Numbered from the stretch's first letter, positions 16,144 through 26,521 are shown. The stretch is DNA of 64,000 nt from Arenibacter catalasegens (GCF_002909235.1 NZ_PHQQ01000020.1:1-64000); one strand, 5' to 3'. Numbers and translations are program-made. Notes: a model not told the origin generated them from the sequence alone.

Positions 16144-16685
16144 TTTTCTTCTGCCATTTCCAACAATCTCAACATAGTCCTGTAATTTCTTGTAGTGGCG
16201 GATACCTTAAGTTTTTTTTCAAAATAATTATTATTGCATTTGGTGTTGCCATAGCCTTGACCACAGCTGAGATAGACACACTTTCCTGATATTATAAATT
16301 GCTCATTGGGAAATTGATCTTGTTGTAATTTAGAGGCCAATTCGGTATTGGGAACTTCTTGTAGCAACACATAGTACCATTTTCTGGTCTCCAAGTCGTT
16401 GTCTTCCTCAAATGGGGTTTGTTTAATAATTTCTTTTAATTCAAAAATGGTCTTTACCAATACGGGAACATCATAGCCGAAAGTGGCATAAATGCCCTCT
16501 TTTATTTTTTGTGATACCTCCTTAGGCGAAGTTGTACCACTTTTTAAAACGATATTTCCACTTTGTATATAGGTGCTTATCGCCGAGAAATCCAATCTAT
16601 GGAGCATCGTCCTTAAGTCGGACATTTTAATTTTCTTCTGGCCGCTTACATTGATCCCCCTAAGTAAAATAATATACGTTGTCAT
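16140..16685 (-). CDS. DUF1697 domain protein
   Basis: This 181-residue protein matches the DUF1697 family from end to end. It opens TTYIILLRGINVSGQKKIKMSDLR, continues with STYIQSGNIVLKSG and VPVLVKT, and ends with the basic, tyrosine-rich segment TTRNYRTMLRLLEMA. The function of the family is unknown. It has no signal peptide or membrane helix. Its 3' end overlaps the tspO stop, and upstream is a 253-base divergent spacer shared with glpK. Confidence 0.88.
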   Translation of the reverse strand: MTTYIILLRGINVSGQKKIKMSDLRTMLHRLDFSAISTYIQSGNIVLKSGTTSPKEVSQKIKEGIYATFGYDVPVLVKTIFELKEIIKQTPFEEDNDLETRKWYYVLLQEVPNTELASKLQQDQFPNEQFIISGKCVYLSCGQGYGNTKCNNNYFEKKLKVSATTRNYRTMLRLLEMAEEN

Positions 16686-16871
16686 GATAGTCCATTCTTA
16701 GGAGCAGACAATAAAAATAACCATTTATAGGCCAAGTCGATAATGCCATTTTTAATTTTCAAAGTTCTTACTTGCCTTCGCTGCTTTTGGGCTGTATTTA
16801 TTTAATAACGTTGTTCTGTATATTGAATAAGTGGGATTAGGATTATTGTTAAAATCTTGGGAGGCAATTTA

Positions 16872-16902
16872 TTGATTTTTCAAAATTAGTGTCTATATTT
16901 TG
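16872..16902 (+). promoter_or_regulatory. putative promoter of glpK
   Basis: TTG at 16872-16874 is followed by a 19-base spacer and TATATTTTG at 16894-16902, close to the Flavobacteria/Bacteroides -33 TTTG/-7 TAnnTTTG arrangement. It lies about 40 bases before the glpK start. This is a by-eye match, and the -7 box carries one extra T. Confidence 0.4.
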
Positions 16903-16938
16903 TTATCTTGATACCCATTTTAAAAATATCCCAGCTTT

Positions 16939-18438
16939 ATGGAAAAATATATATTAGCGCTAGATCAAGGTACAACCAGTTCCCGTTCCGTTGTTTTCGA
17001 TAAAAAAGGCAATATTGTTTCAGTGGCTCAAAAAGAATTCACGCAGTATTTTCCGAAGCCGGGTTGGGTAGAGCACGATCCTTTGGAAATATGGTCTTCC
17101 CAGGTGAGTACGGCAGCAGAAGCCACCACCAAAAAAGGAATTTACGGGGCGGATATTGCGGCTATAGGTATAACCAACCAACGGGAAACAGTAGTTGTTT
17201 GGGACAAGAACACAGGAAAACCAGTTTATAATGCCATTGTTTGGCAGGATAAGCGGACTTCCAATTATTGTGATGAATTAAAGAAGCAAGGAAAATCCCA
17301 GCTAATAAGGGAAAAAACAGGTTTGGTGATCGATTCCTATTTTTCGGGTACCAAAGTGAAATGGATTTTAGATAATGTGGAAGGGGCCAGGAAAAAGGCA
17401 GAAGCCGGAGATTTGATCATGGGAACCATAGATTCTTGGTTAATTTGGAACATGACCAAGGGCGAACTACATATTACAGATGTTACCAATGCCTCCAGAA
17501 CATTGCTCTTTAATATAAACACCCTGGAATGGGATGATGAACTGTTGGAACTTTTTACGATTCCAAAGGGCATGTTGCCACAAGTTAAACAGTCCAGTGA
17601 AGTATACGGCCATACCAATCCCAATTTTTTTGCTAGTAAAATACCTATTGCGGGAATTGCCGGAGATCAACAGGCAGCACTTTTCGGCCAAATGTGTACC
17701 AAACCAGGAATGGTTAAAAACACCTATGGTACTGGTTGTTTTATGTTAATGAACATAGGGGAAAAGCCCATTGTTTCTGAAAACAACCTGTTAACCACTG
17801 TAGCATGGACCATTAATGGGAAAACCCAATATGCCCTGGAAGGCAGTATTTTTATAGCTGGTGCCGTTGTTCAGTGGTTGCGCGACAGCTTAAAGATTAT
17901 TAAAAAGTCGGAAGATGTAGAAAAGTTGGCGGAATCTGTGAGTAGTACAGATGGGGTATATTTTGTACCGGCCTTTGCCGGCTTGGGGGCACCTTACTGG
18001 AACCAGCATGCCAAAGGAACTATTTTTGGCCTCACAAGGGGCAGTACGGATGCGCATATTGCTAGAGCGGCCATTGAATCAATCGCTTTTCAGACCATGG
18101 ATGTGTTGAAGGCTATGGAAGCGGATTCTAAAATCTCTATCAAGGAATTACGGGTCGATGGGGGAGCTACCGTGAATAATATGCTGATGCAGTTTCAGGC
18201 CGATGTTCTTAACACGACAACAGTTCGCCCACAAGTAATAGAAACAACAGTTATGGGAGCGGCTTATTTAGCTGGTTTGGCGGTCGGATTCTGGGAAAGC
18301 CTTGAAGAAATTCAGGAAATTTGGAAAACCGATGTTAAATTTAACCCTAGTACGGAAAGAAAAGAAATTGATAAAAATATTAAGGGCTGGTACCGCGCTA
18401 TCGATGCAGTAGAATATTGGTCCAAACTAAATGATTAA
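16939..18438 (+). CDS. glpK: glycerol kinase
   Basis: This 499-residue FGGY-family kinase phosphorylates glycerol to glycerol-3-phosphate with ATP. It has the full family length. Key segments are [18 protein letters not shown] at the N terminus (phosphate-1 loop), [42 protein letters not shown] near 237 and [16 protein letters not shown] near 407. The glycerol-binding RE and WD residues of the family are present. It is followed after 17 bases by the glycerol channel gene, which confirms the role. No glycerol-3-phosphate dehydrogenase lies in the window. Confidence 0.96.
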   Translation: MEKYILALDQGTTSSRSVVFDKKGNIVSVAQKEFTQYFPKPGWVEHDPLEIWSSQVSTAAEATTKKGIYGADIAAIGITNQRETVVVWDKNTGKPVYNAIVWQDKRTSNYCDELKKQGKSQLIREKTGLVIDSYFSGTKVKWILDNVEGARKKAEAGDLIMGTIDSWLIWNMTKGELHITDVTNASRTLLFNINTLEWDDELLELFTIPKGMLPQVKQSSEVYGHTNPNFFASKIPIAGIAGDQQAALFGQMCTKPGMVKNTYGTGCFMLMNIGEKPIVSENNLLTTVAWTINGKTQYALEGSIFIAGAVVQWLRDSLKIIKKSEDVEKLAESVSSTDGVYFVPAFAGLGAPYWNQHAKGTIFGLTRGSTDAHIARAAIESIAFQTMDVLKAMEADSKISIKELRVDGGATVNNMLMQFQADVLNTTTVRPQVIETTVMGAAYLAGLAVGFWESLEEIQEIWKTDVKFNPSTERKEIDKNIKGWYRAIDAVEYWSKLND

Positions 18439-18455
18439 ATAAAAACCAACTAAAT

Positions 18456-19184
18456 ATGACTCCATTTATTGCTGAAATCATCGGCACTTTTTTTCTGATC
18501 CTTTTAGGGGGCGGGGTAGTTGCCAACGTTGTCCTTAACAAAACAAAATCCAACGATATGGGCTGGATGGTGATTACCACGGCCTGGGGACTTGCCGTAT
18601 ATGTTGGAGTGGCGGTTGCTGCGCCTTATAGTGGTGCACATCTAAATCCCGCAGTCAGCATAGGCCTGGCGGTTGCCGATAAATTTGAATGGGCATTGGT
18701 TCCCTCTTATGTATTGGCGCAATTTATAGGGGCCATGTTGGGTGCCTTGATTGTTTGGCTCTTCTACAAAGATCATTTTGATGCCACAGAGGACAAGGAA
18801 GCCAAAAGAGCGATATTCTGTACGGCTCCGGCAATAAGAAATCCCATTAACAATCTTTTTAGTGAGGTGGTAGGTACTTTTGCCTTGGTATTTGTAGTGC
18901 TTTATTTTACGGATGCTACCATAACCGATACGGAAACGGTAATTGGTCTAGGGTCTTTAGGGGCATTACCCGTAGCGTTTTTAGTATGGGCAATAGGGCT
19001 TTCTTTAGGTGGGACCACTGGCTATGCCATTAATCCGGCTAGGGATTTGGGACCGAGAATAATGCACGCCATTATGCCAATTAAGGATAAGGGTGGAAGC
19101 GATTGGGGCTATGCTTGGATTCCAGTGGTTGGGCCTATCATAGGAGCTGTATTGGCCGCTTTGTTGATGTTGGTTCTTTCCTAA
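18456..19184 (+). CDS. glpF: MIP-family glycerol channel (aquaglyceroporin)
   Basis: This 242-residue channel has six membrane helices. The two pore motifs are HLNPAVS (NPA at 64-66) and INPARDLGPR (NPA at 193-195). The aspartate directly after the second NPAR (D197) is typical of glycerol-conducting rather than strict water channels. It presumably lets glycerol enter the cytoplasm for the kinase encoded 17 bases upstream. The GH16 gene starts 12 bases downstream, so the three genes may form one transcript. Confidence 0.93.
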   Translation: MTPFIAEIIGTFFLILLGGGVVANVVLNKTKSNDMGWMVITTAWGLAVYVGVAVAAPYSGAHLNPAVSIGLAVADKFEWALVPSYVLAQFIGAMLGALIVWLFYKDHFDATEDKEAKRAIFCTAPAIRNPINNLFSEVVGTFALVFVVLYFTDATITDTETVIGLGSLGALPVAFLVWAIGLSLGGTTGYAINPARDLGPRIMHAIMPIKDKGGSDWGYAWIPVVGPIIGAVLAALLMLVLS

Positions 19185-19196
19185 ATAATTTACCCT

Positions 19197-20066
19197 ATGA
19201 GGCGGTTGCACCTTATTAATTTAAGTTTACTTATTTGTATTTTGGCTTCTTGTAATGATTGGAAATCGGAAGGGGAACCGTTGCCGGCTGAGTCTTATAA
19301 GTTGGTATGGTCAGATGAATTTGATTTGGAAGGCAGCCCCGATCCTACTAAGTGGAAACATGAAAAAGGACTGCTTCGTAACCAGGAAGAACAATATTAT
19401 ACCGATAGCCTCAAGAATGCCTACGTGAAGGGCGGAAATTTAATATTGCAGAGTCTGTATGAAGAAATTGCCAATGAAAATTATGTGTCCAAGGAGGCTG
19501 AGGATTGGAGGGAAAACCAAGAATTTGCGGGCTATACTTCCGCTAGCCTTACAACACAAGGCTTGGCACAATGGACCTATGGCAAAATTGATGTCAGGGC
19601 TAAACTACCAAAAGGAATAGGTGTATGGCCTGCCATTTGGATGTTGGGAGAAAATATTGGTGAGGTAAGCTGGCCCAAATGTGGGGAATTGGATATTATG
19701 GAACATGTGGGTTTTAACAAGGATTCCATATTTGGATCCGTACATACCGAAACCTACAACCATACTAAGGGAACGGCCAAGGGAAAAGCAGTTTTTATTG
19801 CAAATCCCTATGATGAATTCCATATCTATTCCATTGAATGGACACCCGAGAAAATAGATTTCCTATTGGACGGTAAGGTGTACCACTATTTCAACAATGA
19901 GCACCTTACCATTGACGAATGGCCCTTTGATCAACCTTTTTATTTAATATTGAATATTGCCATTGGTGGGGCTTGGGGCGGACAGCAAGGTGTGGATTCA
20001 TCTATATTTCCACAACAAATGACTATAGATTATGTTAGGGTCTATGAGCTTATTTCTCAGCAATAG
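19197..20066 (+). CDS. GH16 family beta-glucanase lipoprotein (laminarinase-like)
   Basis: This 289-residue glycoside hydrolase has a lipoprotein signal (ILASC, lipid on C19), so it is membrane-anchored. The GH16 catalytic motif is CGELDIMEHVG: E164 nucleophile, D166 helper and E169 acid/base. WPAIWML precedes it, and WPFDQPFYLILNIAIGGAWGG near 241-261 follows, as in bacterial beta-1,3-glucanases. Laminarin hydrolysis is the most likely activity, although GH16 also holds agarases, porphyranases and lichenases. It lies 12 bases after glpF. Its stop overlaps the convergent flavoprotein gene by 17 bases. Confidence 0.9.
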   Translation: MRRLHLINLSLLICILASCNDWKSEGEPLPAESYKLVWSDEFDLEGSPDPTKWKHEKGLLRNQEEQYYTDSLKNAYVKGGNLILQSLYEEIANENYVSKEAEDWRENQEFAGYTSASLTTQGLAQWTYGKIDVRAKLPKGIGVWPAIWMLGENIGEVSWPKCGELDIMEHVGFNKDSIFGSVHTETYNHTKGTAKGKAVFIANPYDEFHIYSIEWTPEKIDFLLDGKVYHYFNNEHLTIDEWPFDQPFYLILNIAIGGAWGGQQGVDSSIFPQQMTIDYVRVYELISQQ

Positions 20067-21336
20067 CAGTAGCTGCAATATATGCCCCGGTCCAGGCATT
20101 TTGAAAATTAAATCCGCCAGTAATGGCATCTATATTGATTACCTCCCCTGCGAAAAAGAGGTTGGGAACTATTTTACTTTCGTAAGTTTTAAAATTGATT
20201 TCTTTTAAATCGACCCCTCCAGCGGTGACAAATTCCTCTTTAAAGGTACTTTTCCCATCTACCATAAACTTGCCGTTCGTTAACTGCTTCGCTAAATTCT
20301 GTAAATGATTTTTTGGAATATCTGCCCATTTATCGGCATCTGAAATGCCTGATGCCCTTACTAGACTGATCCATAAACGCTTTGGAAGTTCAAACGCCTT
20401 GGTGCGAAGTACTGTTTTCTTGCCTTCAATTTCCTTTATCTGTTGAAGTTGACTTAGTACTCCATCCTCGTGATAGGCAGGAAGCCAATTTACTTTTATT
20501 GAAAATTTGTAATTTAGGTCATTCAGCAATTGTGCTCCCCAAGCCGATAACCTCAAAATTCCAGGGCCGCTCATTCCCCAATGCGTTATTAAAAGAGGGC
20601 CTTCTGATTCTAGGACAGATGGGTGTATGGAATATTGTTTTAAGGCCGAATTAAATTTCCCTTGGTGAACCATATTCGGAATAATCTTGATGTTGGCATT
20701 AGTGCTTACCCCTTGAATACCAGTAATTCTTTCATCCTTAATGTTAAAGGTAAAAAGCGAAGGTACAGGAGGTACTATGGTATGCCCCATTTGCCTTAAA
20801 AGCTCCCATATTTTAGGATTGCTGCCAGTGGCAACCAATATTTTTTTGGCTTTGTAGGTGGTTCTGATCGATTTAATTTCCCAAGCGTAATCCTCTTTCC
20901 CTTTGTTATCATCCAGTGCTGTAATCGCAATAACAGAACTGTTCTTAAGTACTTTGATCCCGAGTCGTTCTGTTTCGTTAACAAAACAATCTATAATAGT
21001 TTGGGACGAATTGGTGGAAGGGAACATTCTCCCGTCCGCCTCAATATTTAGTTGCACACCCCGTTTTTCAAAGAAAGCCATGGTATCACCGGTACAATAG
21101 TTGTGGAAGGGACCTAACAGTTCTTTTTCTCCCCGGGGATAATTTTTGGATAGTTCCTTGGGGTCAAATTCAGCATGGGTAACGTTGCAACGCCCCCCGC
21201 CTGATACCTTTACTTTGCCAAGTACATCTTTGCCGCGCTCCAGGATAGCGACCTTTAACTTGGGGTTTTTCTCCACGATATGTATGGCACCATAAAATCC
21301 TGCGGCACCTCCTCCTAATACAACTACATCGAACAT
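20050..21336 (-). CDS. HI0933/YhiN-family FAD-dependent oxidoreductase
   Basis: This 428-residue flavoprotein opens with the dinucleotide-binding motif VVLGGGAAGFYGAI. It carries the family signature KVSGGGRCNVTHAE near residue 42 and the C-terminal second FAD motif GEVINIDAITGGFNFQNAWTGAYIA near 394-418. The physiological reaction of most members is unknown; some act as NAD(P)H-dependent reductases of unsaturated compounds. Its start codon overlaps the stop of the GDPD gene by one base (TAATG), so the two are translationally coupled. Cytoplasmic. Confidence 0.9.
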   Translation of the reverse strand: MFDVVVLGGGAAGFYGAIHIVEKNPKLKVAILERGKDVLGKVKVSGGGRCNVTHAEFDPKELSKNYPRGEKELLGPFHNYCTGDTMAFFEKRGVQLNIEADGRMFPSTNSSQTIIDCFVNETERLGIKVLKNSSVIAITALDDNKGKEDYAWEIKSIRTTYKAKKILVATGSNPKIWELLRQMGHTIVPPVPSLFTFNIKDERITGIQGVSTNANIKIIPNMVHQGKFNSALKQYSIHPSVLESEGPLLITHWGMSGPGILRLSAWGAQLLNDLNYKFSIKVNWLPAYHEDGVLSQLQQIKEIEGKKTVLRTKAFELPKRLWISLVRASGISDADKWADIPKNHLQNLAKQLTNGKFMVDGKSTFKEEFVTAGGVDLKEINFKTYESKIVPNLFFAGEVINIDAITGGFNFQNAWTGAYIAATAIAEK

Positions 21337-22088
21337 TAATTTATTCGTTCTGGAAAATTGGTGATAATGCCGTCTACCCCCAAACGCTCTATCGCTTCAA
21401 TTTCTTCTGGTTCATTTACGGTCCATGGATATATCTTAAATCCAGCTTTTTTTATTTCGTGCACGTTTTCCAAGGTCAAATCCTCAAAATATGGATTGAT
21501 GGCTGCAGCACCCAATTCTTTGGCAATGTCCAAGGCTTCCAGCGGATCACCGCTAATTAGGATGGCAATAGGCACTTTGGCATTCAGCTTTCGCATGGCC
21601 TGAAGTTCATCCCATCTAAAACTGGAAATTATAAATTTGTCGATAGGCCAGCCTTTTTCCTTTATGTAGTAATTCATTATAAAGTTTACCCTGTCCGCGG
21701 TGTTTGCCCCTTTTAGCTCAATATTTAATTGAACTTTTTTGTCTATTACATTAAGCACATCCTGTAGCGTTGGGATTTTGTGGTTCCCTATCAGCGTTAA
21801 TTTCTGCAGGTCTTCAAAAGTGTAGTCCTCTATTTTTCCAACGCTATCCGTAAGTCTTTCCACCTCGTCATCGTGGAACACTACCGTTTCGCCACTTTTT
21901 ATTTTAAATACGTCGATCTCTATCATGTCCACACCAAGATCTATCGCTTTTTGTATGGAAGCTAAGGTGTTTTCTGTTTCATGCCCCATGGCACCTCTAT
22001 GGCCAATAACCAAGGGTTTGTTCATATTGTCACAACTTAAAATTAATAGAAACAGGAATAATGATCCAAGTAATGTTGATGTTTTCAT
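21336..22088 (-). CDS. glycerophosphodiester phosphodiesterase lipoprotein
   Basis: This 250-residue enzyme has a lipoprotein signal (LLILSC, lipid on about C19), so it acts in the envelope. The TIM-barrel GDPD motifs are present: IGHRGAMGHETENTLASI near 28-45 (catalytic histidine), EIDVFKIKSG near 57 (metal-binding E and D) and VVFHDDEVERLTD near 69 (second histidine). It should release glycerol-3-phosphate and an alcohol from glycerophosphodiesters. It is 17 bases downstream of the GH13 gene and coupled to the YhiN-type gene. The link to the sugar genes is positional only. Confidence 0.92.
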   Translation of the reverse strand: MKTSTLLGSLFLFLLILSCDNMNKPLVIGHRGAMGHETENTLASIQKAIDLGVDMIEIDVFKIKSGETVVFHDDEVERLTDSVGKIEDYTFEDLQKLTLIGNHKIPTLQDVLNVIDKKVQLNIELKGANTADRVNFIMNYYIKEKGWPIDKFIISSFRWDELQAMRKLNAKVPIAILISGDPLEALDIAKELGAAAINPYFEDLTLENVHEIKKAGFKIYPWTVNEPEEIEAIERLGVDGIITNFPERIN

Positions 22089-22105
22089 AATGCAATGTGA
22101 TATAT

Positions 22106-23896
22106 TTATTTTAAACTTAAAATTAAGGATTCCAATGGTTTTACATCTATTCTAATATGACCAATTTCATTTTTGACGGTTAAGGATAATACCTTTTCTT
22201 TAAACAATTCGTCCTTTACGGGGTAAGTCCTGTTTTGCAGTCCCCATTCCTGAACAATTTCTTTCGGAAGTTTTAAATCGAATCCAAAGGTCTCGTGGTC
22301 ATCAAAATTAGATATAATAATTAATTTTTCATTTTTGGACCATCTTACAAAGGACAAAACACGGTGATTATAATATTCTGTATGGTCCTTGTTGTAAAAA
22401 TGAATGTCCCTGTAATTTCCCATTAAAGCGCTACTGTTAATGGTGAAATTGAGCAAGTTCTTGTAAAATGTCCTAAGTTCTTTCTCTTGGGTAGATAATT
22501 GCCCTCCGTCAAATTTTTTATTGTTCACCCAGCGTTGAAAATAGGGAACCCCAACATAATCGAAAATAGAGGTTCTACTTGGAGATCCAAATCCGAGACT
22601 TTCGGCGGCCGGCTCCCCTACCTCTTGTCCAAAGTAGATCATGGTAGGCGATGTGCTTATGGTAGCGGAAACCACCATGCCCGGTTTGGCTTTATCCGCA
22701 TTTCCCAAAAATTCGGGACTGGCAATACGCTGCTCATCGTGGTTCTCCAGAAAATGAAGCATTTGGTGCTCTATATCCATGAGTCCGTTTTGAACTACCG
22801 GCATATGGTCTGTCCACCCATGACCCTGCATAATATGTTTTAAGGAGTCATAAAATTCGACCTTGTCATATAGATAGTCCATTTTCCCCTTAAAGATGTA
22901 GTCCCGGTATAGTTCAGGACTGTAAACTTCTGCCATTAAAAATGCATCTGGATTTTTCATTTTTATGGATGAATTCATATAACTCCAGAATTCTACGGGA
23001 ACCATTTCGGCCATATCATAACGAAACCCGTCTACCCCCTTGGCCAACCAATACAGGGCGATATCCTTAAATTTTATCCAGGAATTGGGAACCTCCCTGT
23101 TTTTCCAAAATTCAAAATGTTCGGAAAAGTCCTTATGTCCAAAGTCCTCAGGCAATGTTTCAAAATCTCTATGTCCGTCCGGGCTAATTCCGTAATTGAT
23201 CTTTACCGTTTCGTACCAATCATTAAAATCGGGCTTTGACAAACGTGATCCATTTCCTGTCCATTTGGCCGGAGTTTCGGTAAATTTGTTGTCGGCAAGC
23301 GTATTCTGCTCTCCTCCTAATGGCTGGTAGCCATCACGCCAATCCGGTACTGAAAAGGACTCCCCGGGACTGTAATAAAAATTGTTGTCCTTGTCATAGA
23401 CTACATTTTTATTGTCATTGGTTCCAAAATCTACTACCCCTTTGGGATTATTTTTCCCTTCGTATTTTCTGGCAATATGATTGGGAACAATATCTATGAT
23501 AACTTTTAAGCCCGCCTTGTGGCTTCTGGTTATTAAGGATTTAAACTCGGTCATCCTCTTTTCAGGATTATGGGCCAAATCTGGATTAACGCTGTAATAA
23601 TCCTTTACGGCATAGGGCGAACCCGCTCTGCCTTTAACAATATCCGGGTCGTCGTTAGAGATGCCGTAGGCGGTATAATCCCTAACCAGAGCATGATGTG
23701 GAATACCCGTATACCAAATGTGGGTTACTCCCAGATCCTTAATTTCTTTTAAAGCTTTTTGTGTGAAGTCACTAAATTTACCTATTCCATTTTCTTCCAC
23801 GGTTCCCCAGGGTTTATTGGTGGTATTGGTATTGCCGAACAATCTGGTAAATACTTGGTAAACTACTGTTTTTCGGATTTCAGTGGTCGGTTTCAT
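22106..23896 (-). CDS. cytoplasmic GH13 alpha-amylase family enzyme
   Basis: This 596-residue alpha-glucan-active enzyme has no signal peptide. The catalytic residues of clan GH-H are in place: D294 nucleophile (GFRYDMAE), E323 acid/base (LMAEVYSP) and D387 stabiliser (FLENHDEQ). Region I is VIIDIVPNH (D135, H140). The length fits neopullulanase, cyclomaltodextrinase and oligo-glucosidase-like members. Being cytoplasmic and next to a GH65 phosphorylase, it probably trims imported maltooligosaccharides or performs transglycosylation. A 210-base spacer separates it from GH65, so it may have its own promoter. Confidence 0.9.
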   Translation of the reverse strand: MKPTTEIRKTVVYQVFTRLFGNTNTTNKPWGTVEENGIGKFSDFTQKALKEIKDLGVTHIWYTGIPHHALVRDYTAYGISNDDPDIVKGRAGSPYAVKDYYSVNPDLAHNPEKRMTEFKSLITRSHKAGLKVIIDIVPNHIARKYEGKNNPKGVVDFGTNDNKNVVYDKDNNFYYSPGESFSVPDWRDGYQPLGGEQNTLADNKFTETPAKWTGNGSRLSKPDFNDWYETVKINYGISPDGHRDFETLPEDFGHKDFSEHFEFWKNREVPNSWIKFKDIALYWLAKGVDGFRYDMAEMVPVEFWSYMNSSIKMKNPDAFLMAEVYSPELYRDYIFKGKMDYLYDKVEFYDSLKHIMQGHGWTDHMPVVQNGLMDIEHQMLHFLENHDEQRIASPEFLGNADKAKPGMVVSATISTSPTMIYFGQEVGEPAAESLGFGSPSRTSIFDYVGVPYFQRWVNNKKFDGGQLSTQEKELRTFYKNLLNFTINSSALMGNYRDIHFYNKDHTEYYNHRVLSFVRWSKNEKLIIISNFDDHETFGFDLKLPKEIVQEWGLQNRTYPVKDELFKEKVLSLTVKNEIGHIRIDVKPLESLILSLK

Positions 23897-24106
23897 GGTA
23901 TGCTTCTTTTCGGAACGAAAAACTACCTATGCGCAGTTAAACTTTTCTATGCAATAATGATACATGTTTTTGGAATTAATGTTAATTTTTTGCAAAATTT
24001 TTCTCCCAAGACACCTTTTGCCACAATTTATTTAAGTTTTTGTAGAATACAATCCCAATCATGTATTTTTCTAAACATTCTTGGGATGTATTGTTTTGTA
24101 AATAAT
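23897..24106. other. spacer between the GH13 and GH65 genes
   Basis: 210 AT-rich bases upstream of GH13 on the minus strand. An open frame crosses it on the plus strand (23759-24235), but it is antisense to both neighbours and resembles no protein. It probably holds the GH13 promoter; no clear motif was identified. Confidence 0.5.
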
Positions 24107-26422
24107 TTAAGTGGAGGGGGAATAATTTTTGTTGCCAGCGGTCAAAACCAGACGTTTGCCGTTCACCCGAATAGACATTTCATCGGTACCTTCCAAATCG
24201 AAAGTAGTTTCGTTTTCCGTAACCATGACCTTTAAAATTCTATTCCTAAAATTCACCTTAAAAGAGTAGGATCTCCATTCCTTTGGTATTCTTGGGGTAA
24301 AGGATAATTTGTCGTCCAAAATTCTCATTCCTCCAAAACCCTCAACGATGCTCATCCAGGTACCTGCCATTGAGGTAATATGTAAGCCTTCTTTGACTTC
24401 CTTATTGTAATCGTCCAAATCCAACCTAGATGTGCGTAGATAGAATGAATACGCTTGGTCCATCCTGTTCAGTTTTGCAGCTTGAATGCTATGTACGCAG
24501 GGGGATAGGGATGATTCATGTACGGTAAATGGTTCATAAAAATCGAAATGCTTTTCCAATTCTTCGGTAGTAAAATGGTCTTCAAAGAAATAAAATCCCT
24601 GAAGGGTATCTGCCTGTTTTATATAAGGCGACCTTAAAATACGGTCCCAACTCCATTTTTGGTTAATGGGCCGATCTTTCTTGTGCAGTTCTTTAACAGG
24701 GATAAGTGCTTTGTCCAAAAATCCATCTTGCTGTAAATAAACACCTAATTTTTCGTCATAGGGGAAGTACATTTTTTTTGCCACTTTGCTCCAGCTTTTG
24801 GTTTCCTTTTCGGACAGCTTGGTTACTCCTATAATTCTATGATAATCGTCCGGATAGCCCTCTTTAACTTTTTGTAGTTCGCTCAGGGCATAATTAATGC
24901 ACCATTTGGCGATGTAATTCGTGTACCAGTTATTGTTTACATTGTTTTCGTATTCATTGGGACCGGTAACCCCCAGTATTACATATTTATCTTTCCGGGT
25001 AGATAAGGTAGCCCTTTGGTGCCAAAATCGAGCTATTCCGATCAAGACCTCCAGTCCCATTTCCGGGATATAGGTGTAGTCACCAGTAAAACGGTAGTAA
25101 TTGTAAATGGCAAAGGCTATGGCACCATTTCTATGTATTTCCTCAAAGGTTATTTCCCATTCGTTATGGCATTCCTCCCCATTCATAGTGACCATAGGGT
25201 ATAAGGCTGCCCCGTCTACAAAACCTAATTTTCGGGCATTTTCAATGGCCTTTTCCAAATGGTTGTACCTATAGGTAAGTAGGTTCCTTGCCACCTTTTT
25301 ATTTTTTGTAGCCATATAAAATGGAATGCAATAAGCTTCCGTATCCCAGTAAGTACTGCCGCCGTATTTTTCTCCTGTGAATCCTTTGGGTCCTATATTG
25401 AGTCTAGAATCTTTGCCCGAATAGGTTTGGTTTAAATGAAAAATATTAAAACGAATGCCCTGTTGCGCCCTAACATCACCGTCGATCATTATATCGCTCA
25501 TTTCCCAAATTTTGGCCCATGATTTTTTTTGTAGCTCCAATAGGGTATCAAAGCCTAATTCGTCCACTTTTTGTAATGCTTTTTTGGCTGCCGAAATCAG
25601 GTCACTTTTCTTATGATTAGTGGAAACCGTATATCCGCCAAATTTGATCAAGGCCAGAGAATCCCCTTTGTTAATTTCCTTTTTAAAATGATGGACTACC
25701 GTATTCTCGGAAATTGCCTCTAAAGGTTTCTCTTTTTCCAATTTATTATTATGATACAATCTGGACTCCATAAAAGTGCAGGTGGAGAAATTGGTCTTCA
25801 TGGTATGGGCCTCAATAAAAGCTTGAAAGCCGTCCGATGAAACCCCAGTGGTGTTCCAGAATTGGTCATCCCAGTTGGTGTCCTCATTGGTAATTCCACT
25901 ATCTATATAGGGATGAAAGGAAATTGCGGTATTCTGATTTATTGGGGTGATTTCGTATTTAATGGCTCCAACCTCATCATGGTCCAAACTTAGAAATCTT
26001 GTAATTTTTACCGCTATAACGGTATCATTGGGCAAGGTGGCCTTAAAACTTCTGGTATACCAGCCTTCCTGCATATTTAATTCCCTGCGAAAATCTTCCA
26101 CATGTTTACAGGTATTTAAATCCAAAGTTTCCCCGTTTATAAGTACATTTATTCCGATCCAGTTAGGAGCGTTCAATACTTTTGCAAAATACTCGGGATA
26201 ACCGTTTTTCCACCAGCCTACTCTTGTTTTATCAGGGTAGTACACTCCTCCAATATAACTTCCCTGAAAAGTGGGGCCGGTATATTTTTCTTCAAAATTG
26301 GCCCGTTGGCCCATGGCACCGTTCCCAATACTGAATAAACTTTCCGAGGATTTTACCCTGTCCTTTTCAAATCCTTCTTCGATGATAGACCAGTTGTTGG
26401 GCTTTATATAATCTTGATTCAT
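24107..26422 (-). CDS. GH65 maltose phosphorylase-type enzyme
   Basis: This 771-residue GH65 enzyme phosphorolyses an alpha-glucoside to beta-glucose-1-phosphate. The general acid is E490 in GVTGPNEYENNVNNN. Other family stretches are EKYGGSTYWDTEAYCIPFY near 351-369 and YPMVTMNGEECHNEWEITFE near 408-427, which look closest to maltose phosphorylases. Trehalose, kojibiose and nigerose phosphorylases share the fold, so specificity needs testing. It has no signal peptide. It lies between the beta-phosphoglucomutase and GH13 genes, the expected partners. No frameshift was seen. Confidence 0.9.
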   Translation of the reverse strand: MNQDYIKPNNWSIIEEGFEKDRVKSSESLFSIGNGAMGQRANFEEKYTGPTFQGSYIGGVYYPDKTRVGWWKNGYPEYFAKVLNAPNWIGINVLINGETLDLNTCKHVEDFRRELNMQEGWYTRSFKATLPNDTVIAVKITRFLSLDHDEVGAIKYEITPINQNTAISFHPYIDSGITNEDTNWDDQFWNTTGVSSDGFQAFIEAHTMKTNFSTCTFMESRLYHNNKLEKEKPLEAISENTVVHHFKKEINKGDSLALIKFGGYTVSTNHKKSDLISAAKKALQKVDELGFDTLLELQKKSWAKIWEMSDIMIDGDVRAQQGIRFNIFHLNQTYSGKDSRLNIGPKGFTGEKYGGSTYWDTEAYCIPFYMATKNKKVARNLLTYRYNHLEKAIENARKLGFVDGAALYPMVTMNGEECHNEWEITFEEIHRNGAIAFAIYNYYRFTGDYTYIPEMGLEVLIGIARFWHQRATLSTRKDKYVILGVTGPNEYENNVNNNWYTNYIAKWCINYALSELQKVKEGYPDDYHRIIGVTKLSEKETKSWSKVAKKMYFPYDEKLGVYLQQDGFLDKALIPVKELHKKDRPINQKWSWDRILRSPYIKQADTLQGFYFFEDHFTTEELEKHFDFYEPFTVHESSLSPCVHSIQAAKLNRMDQAYSFYLRTSRLDLDDYNKEVKEGLHITSMAGTWMSIVEGFGGMRILDDKLSFTPRIPKEWRSYSFKVNFRNRILKVMVTENETTFDLEGTDEMSIRVNGKRLVLTAGNKNYSPST

Positions 26423-26521
26423 TATGCTAGTGTTTCTGCGTTATCGTAATAGTTGTAGGGCATGTGGTAAACCCGTCTGAAAAAGGCAAATTAATCTAAT
26501 TATTGTCAATTAAAAGATTCT

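Noticed and set aside
23759-24235. 158-codon plus-strand frame across the GH13-GH65 spacer
   Set aside because: It is antisense to the ends of both genes, has no recognisable domain and lacks a convincing start context.
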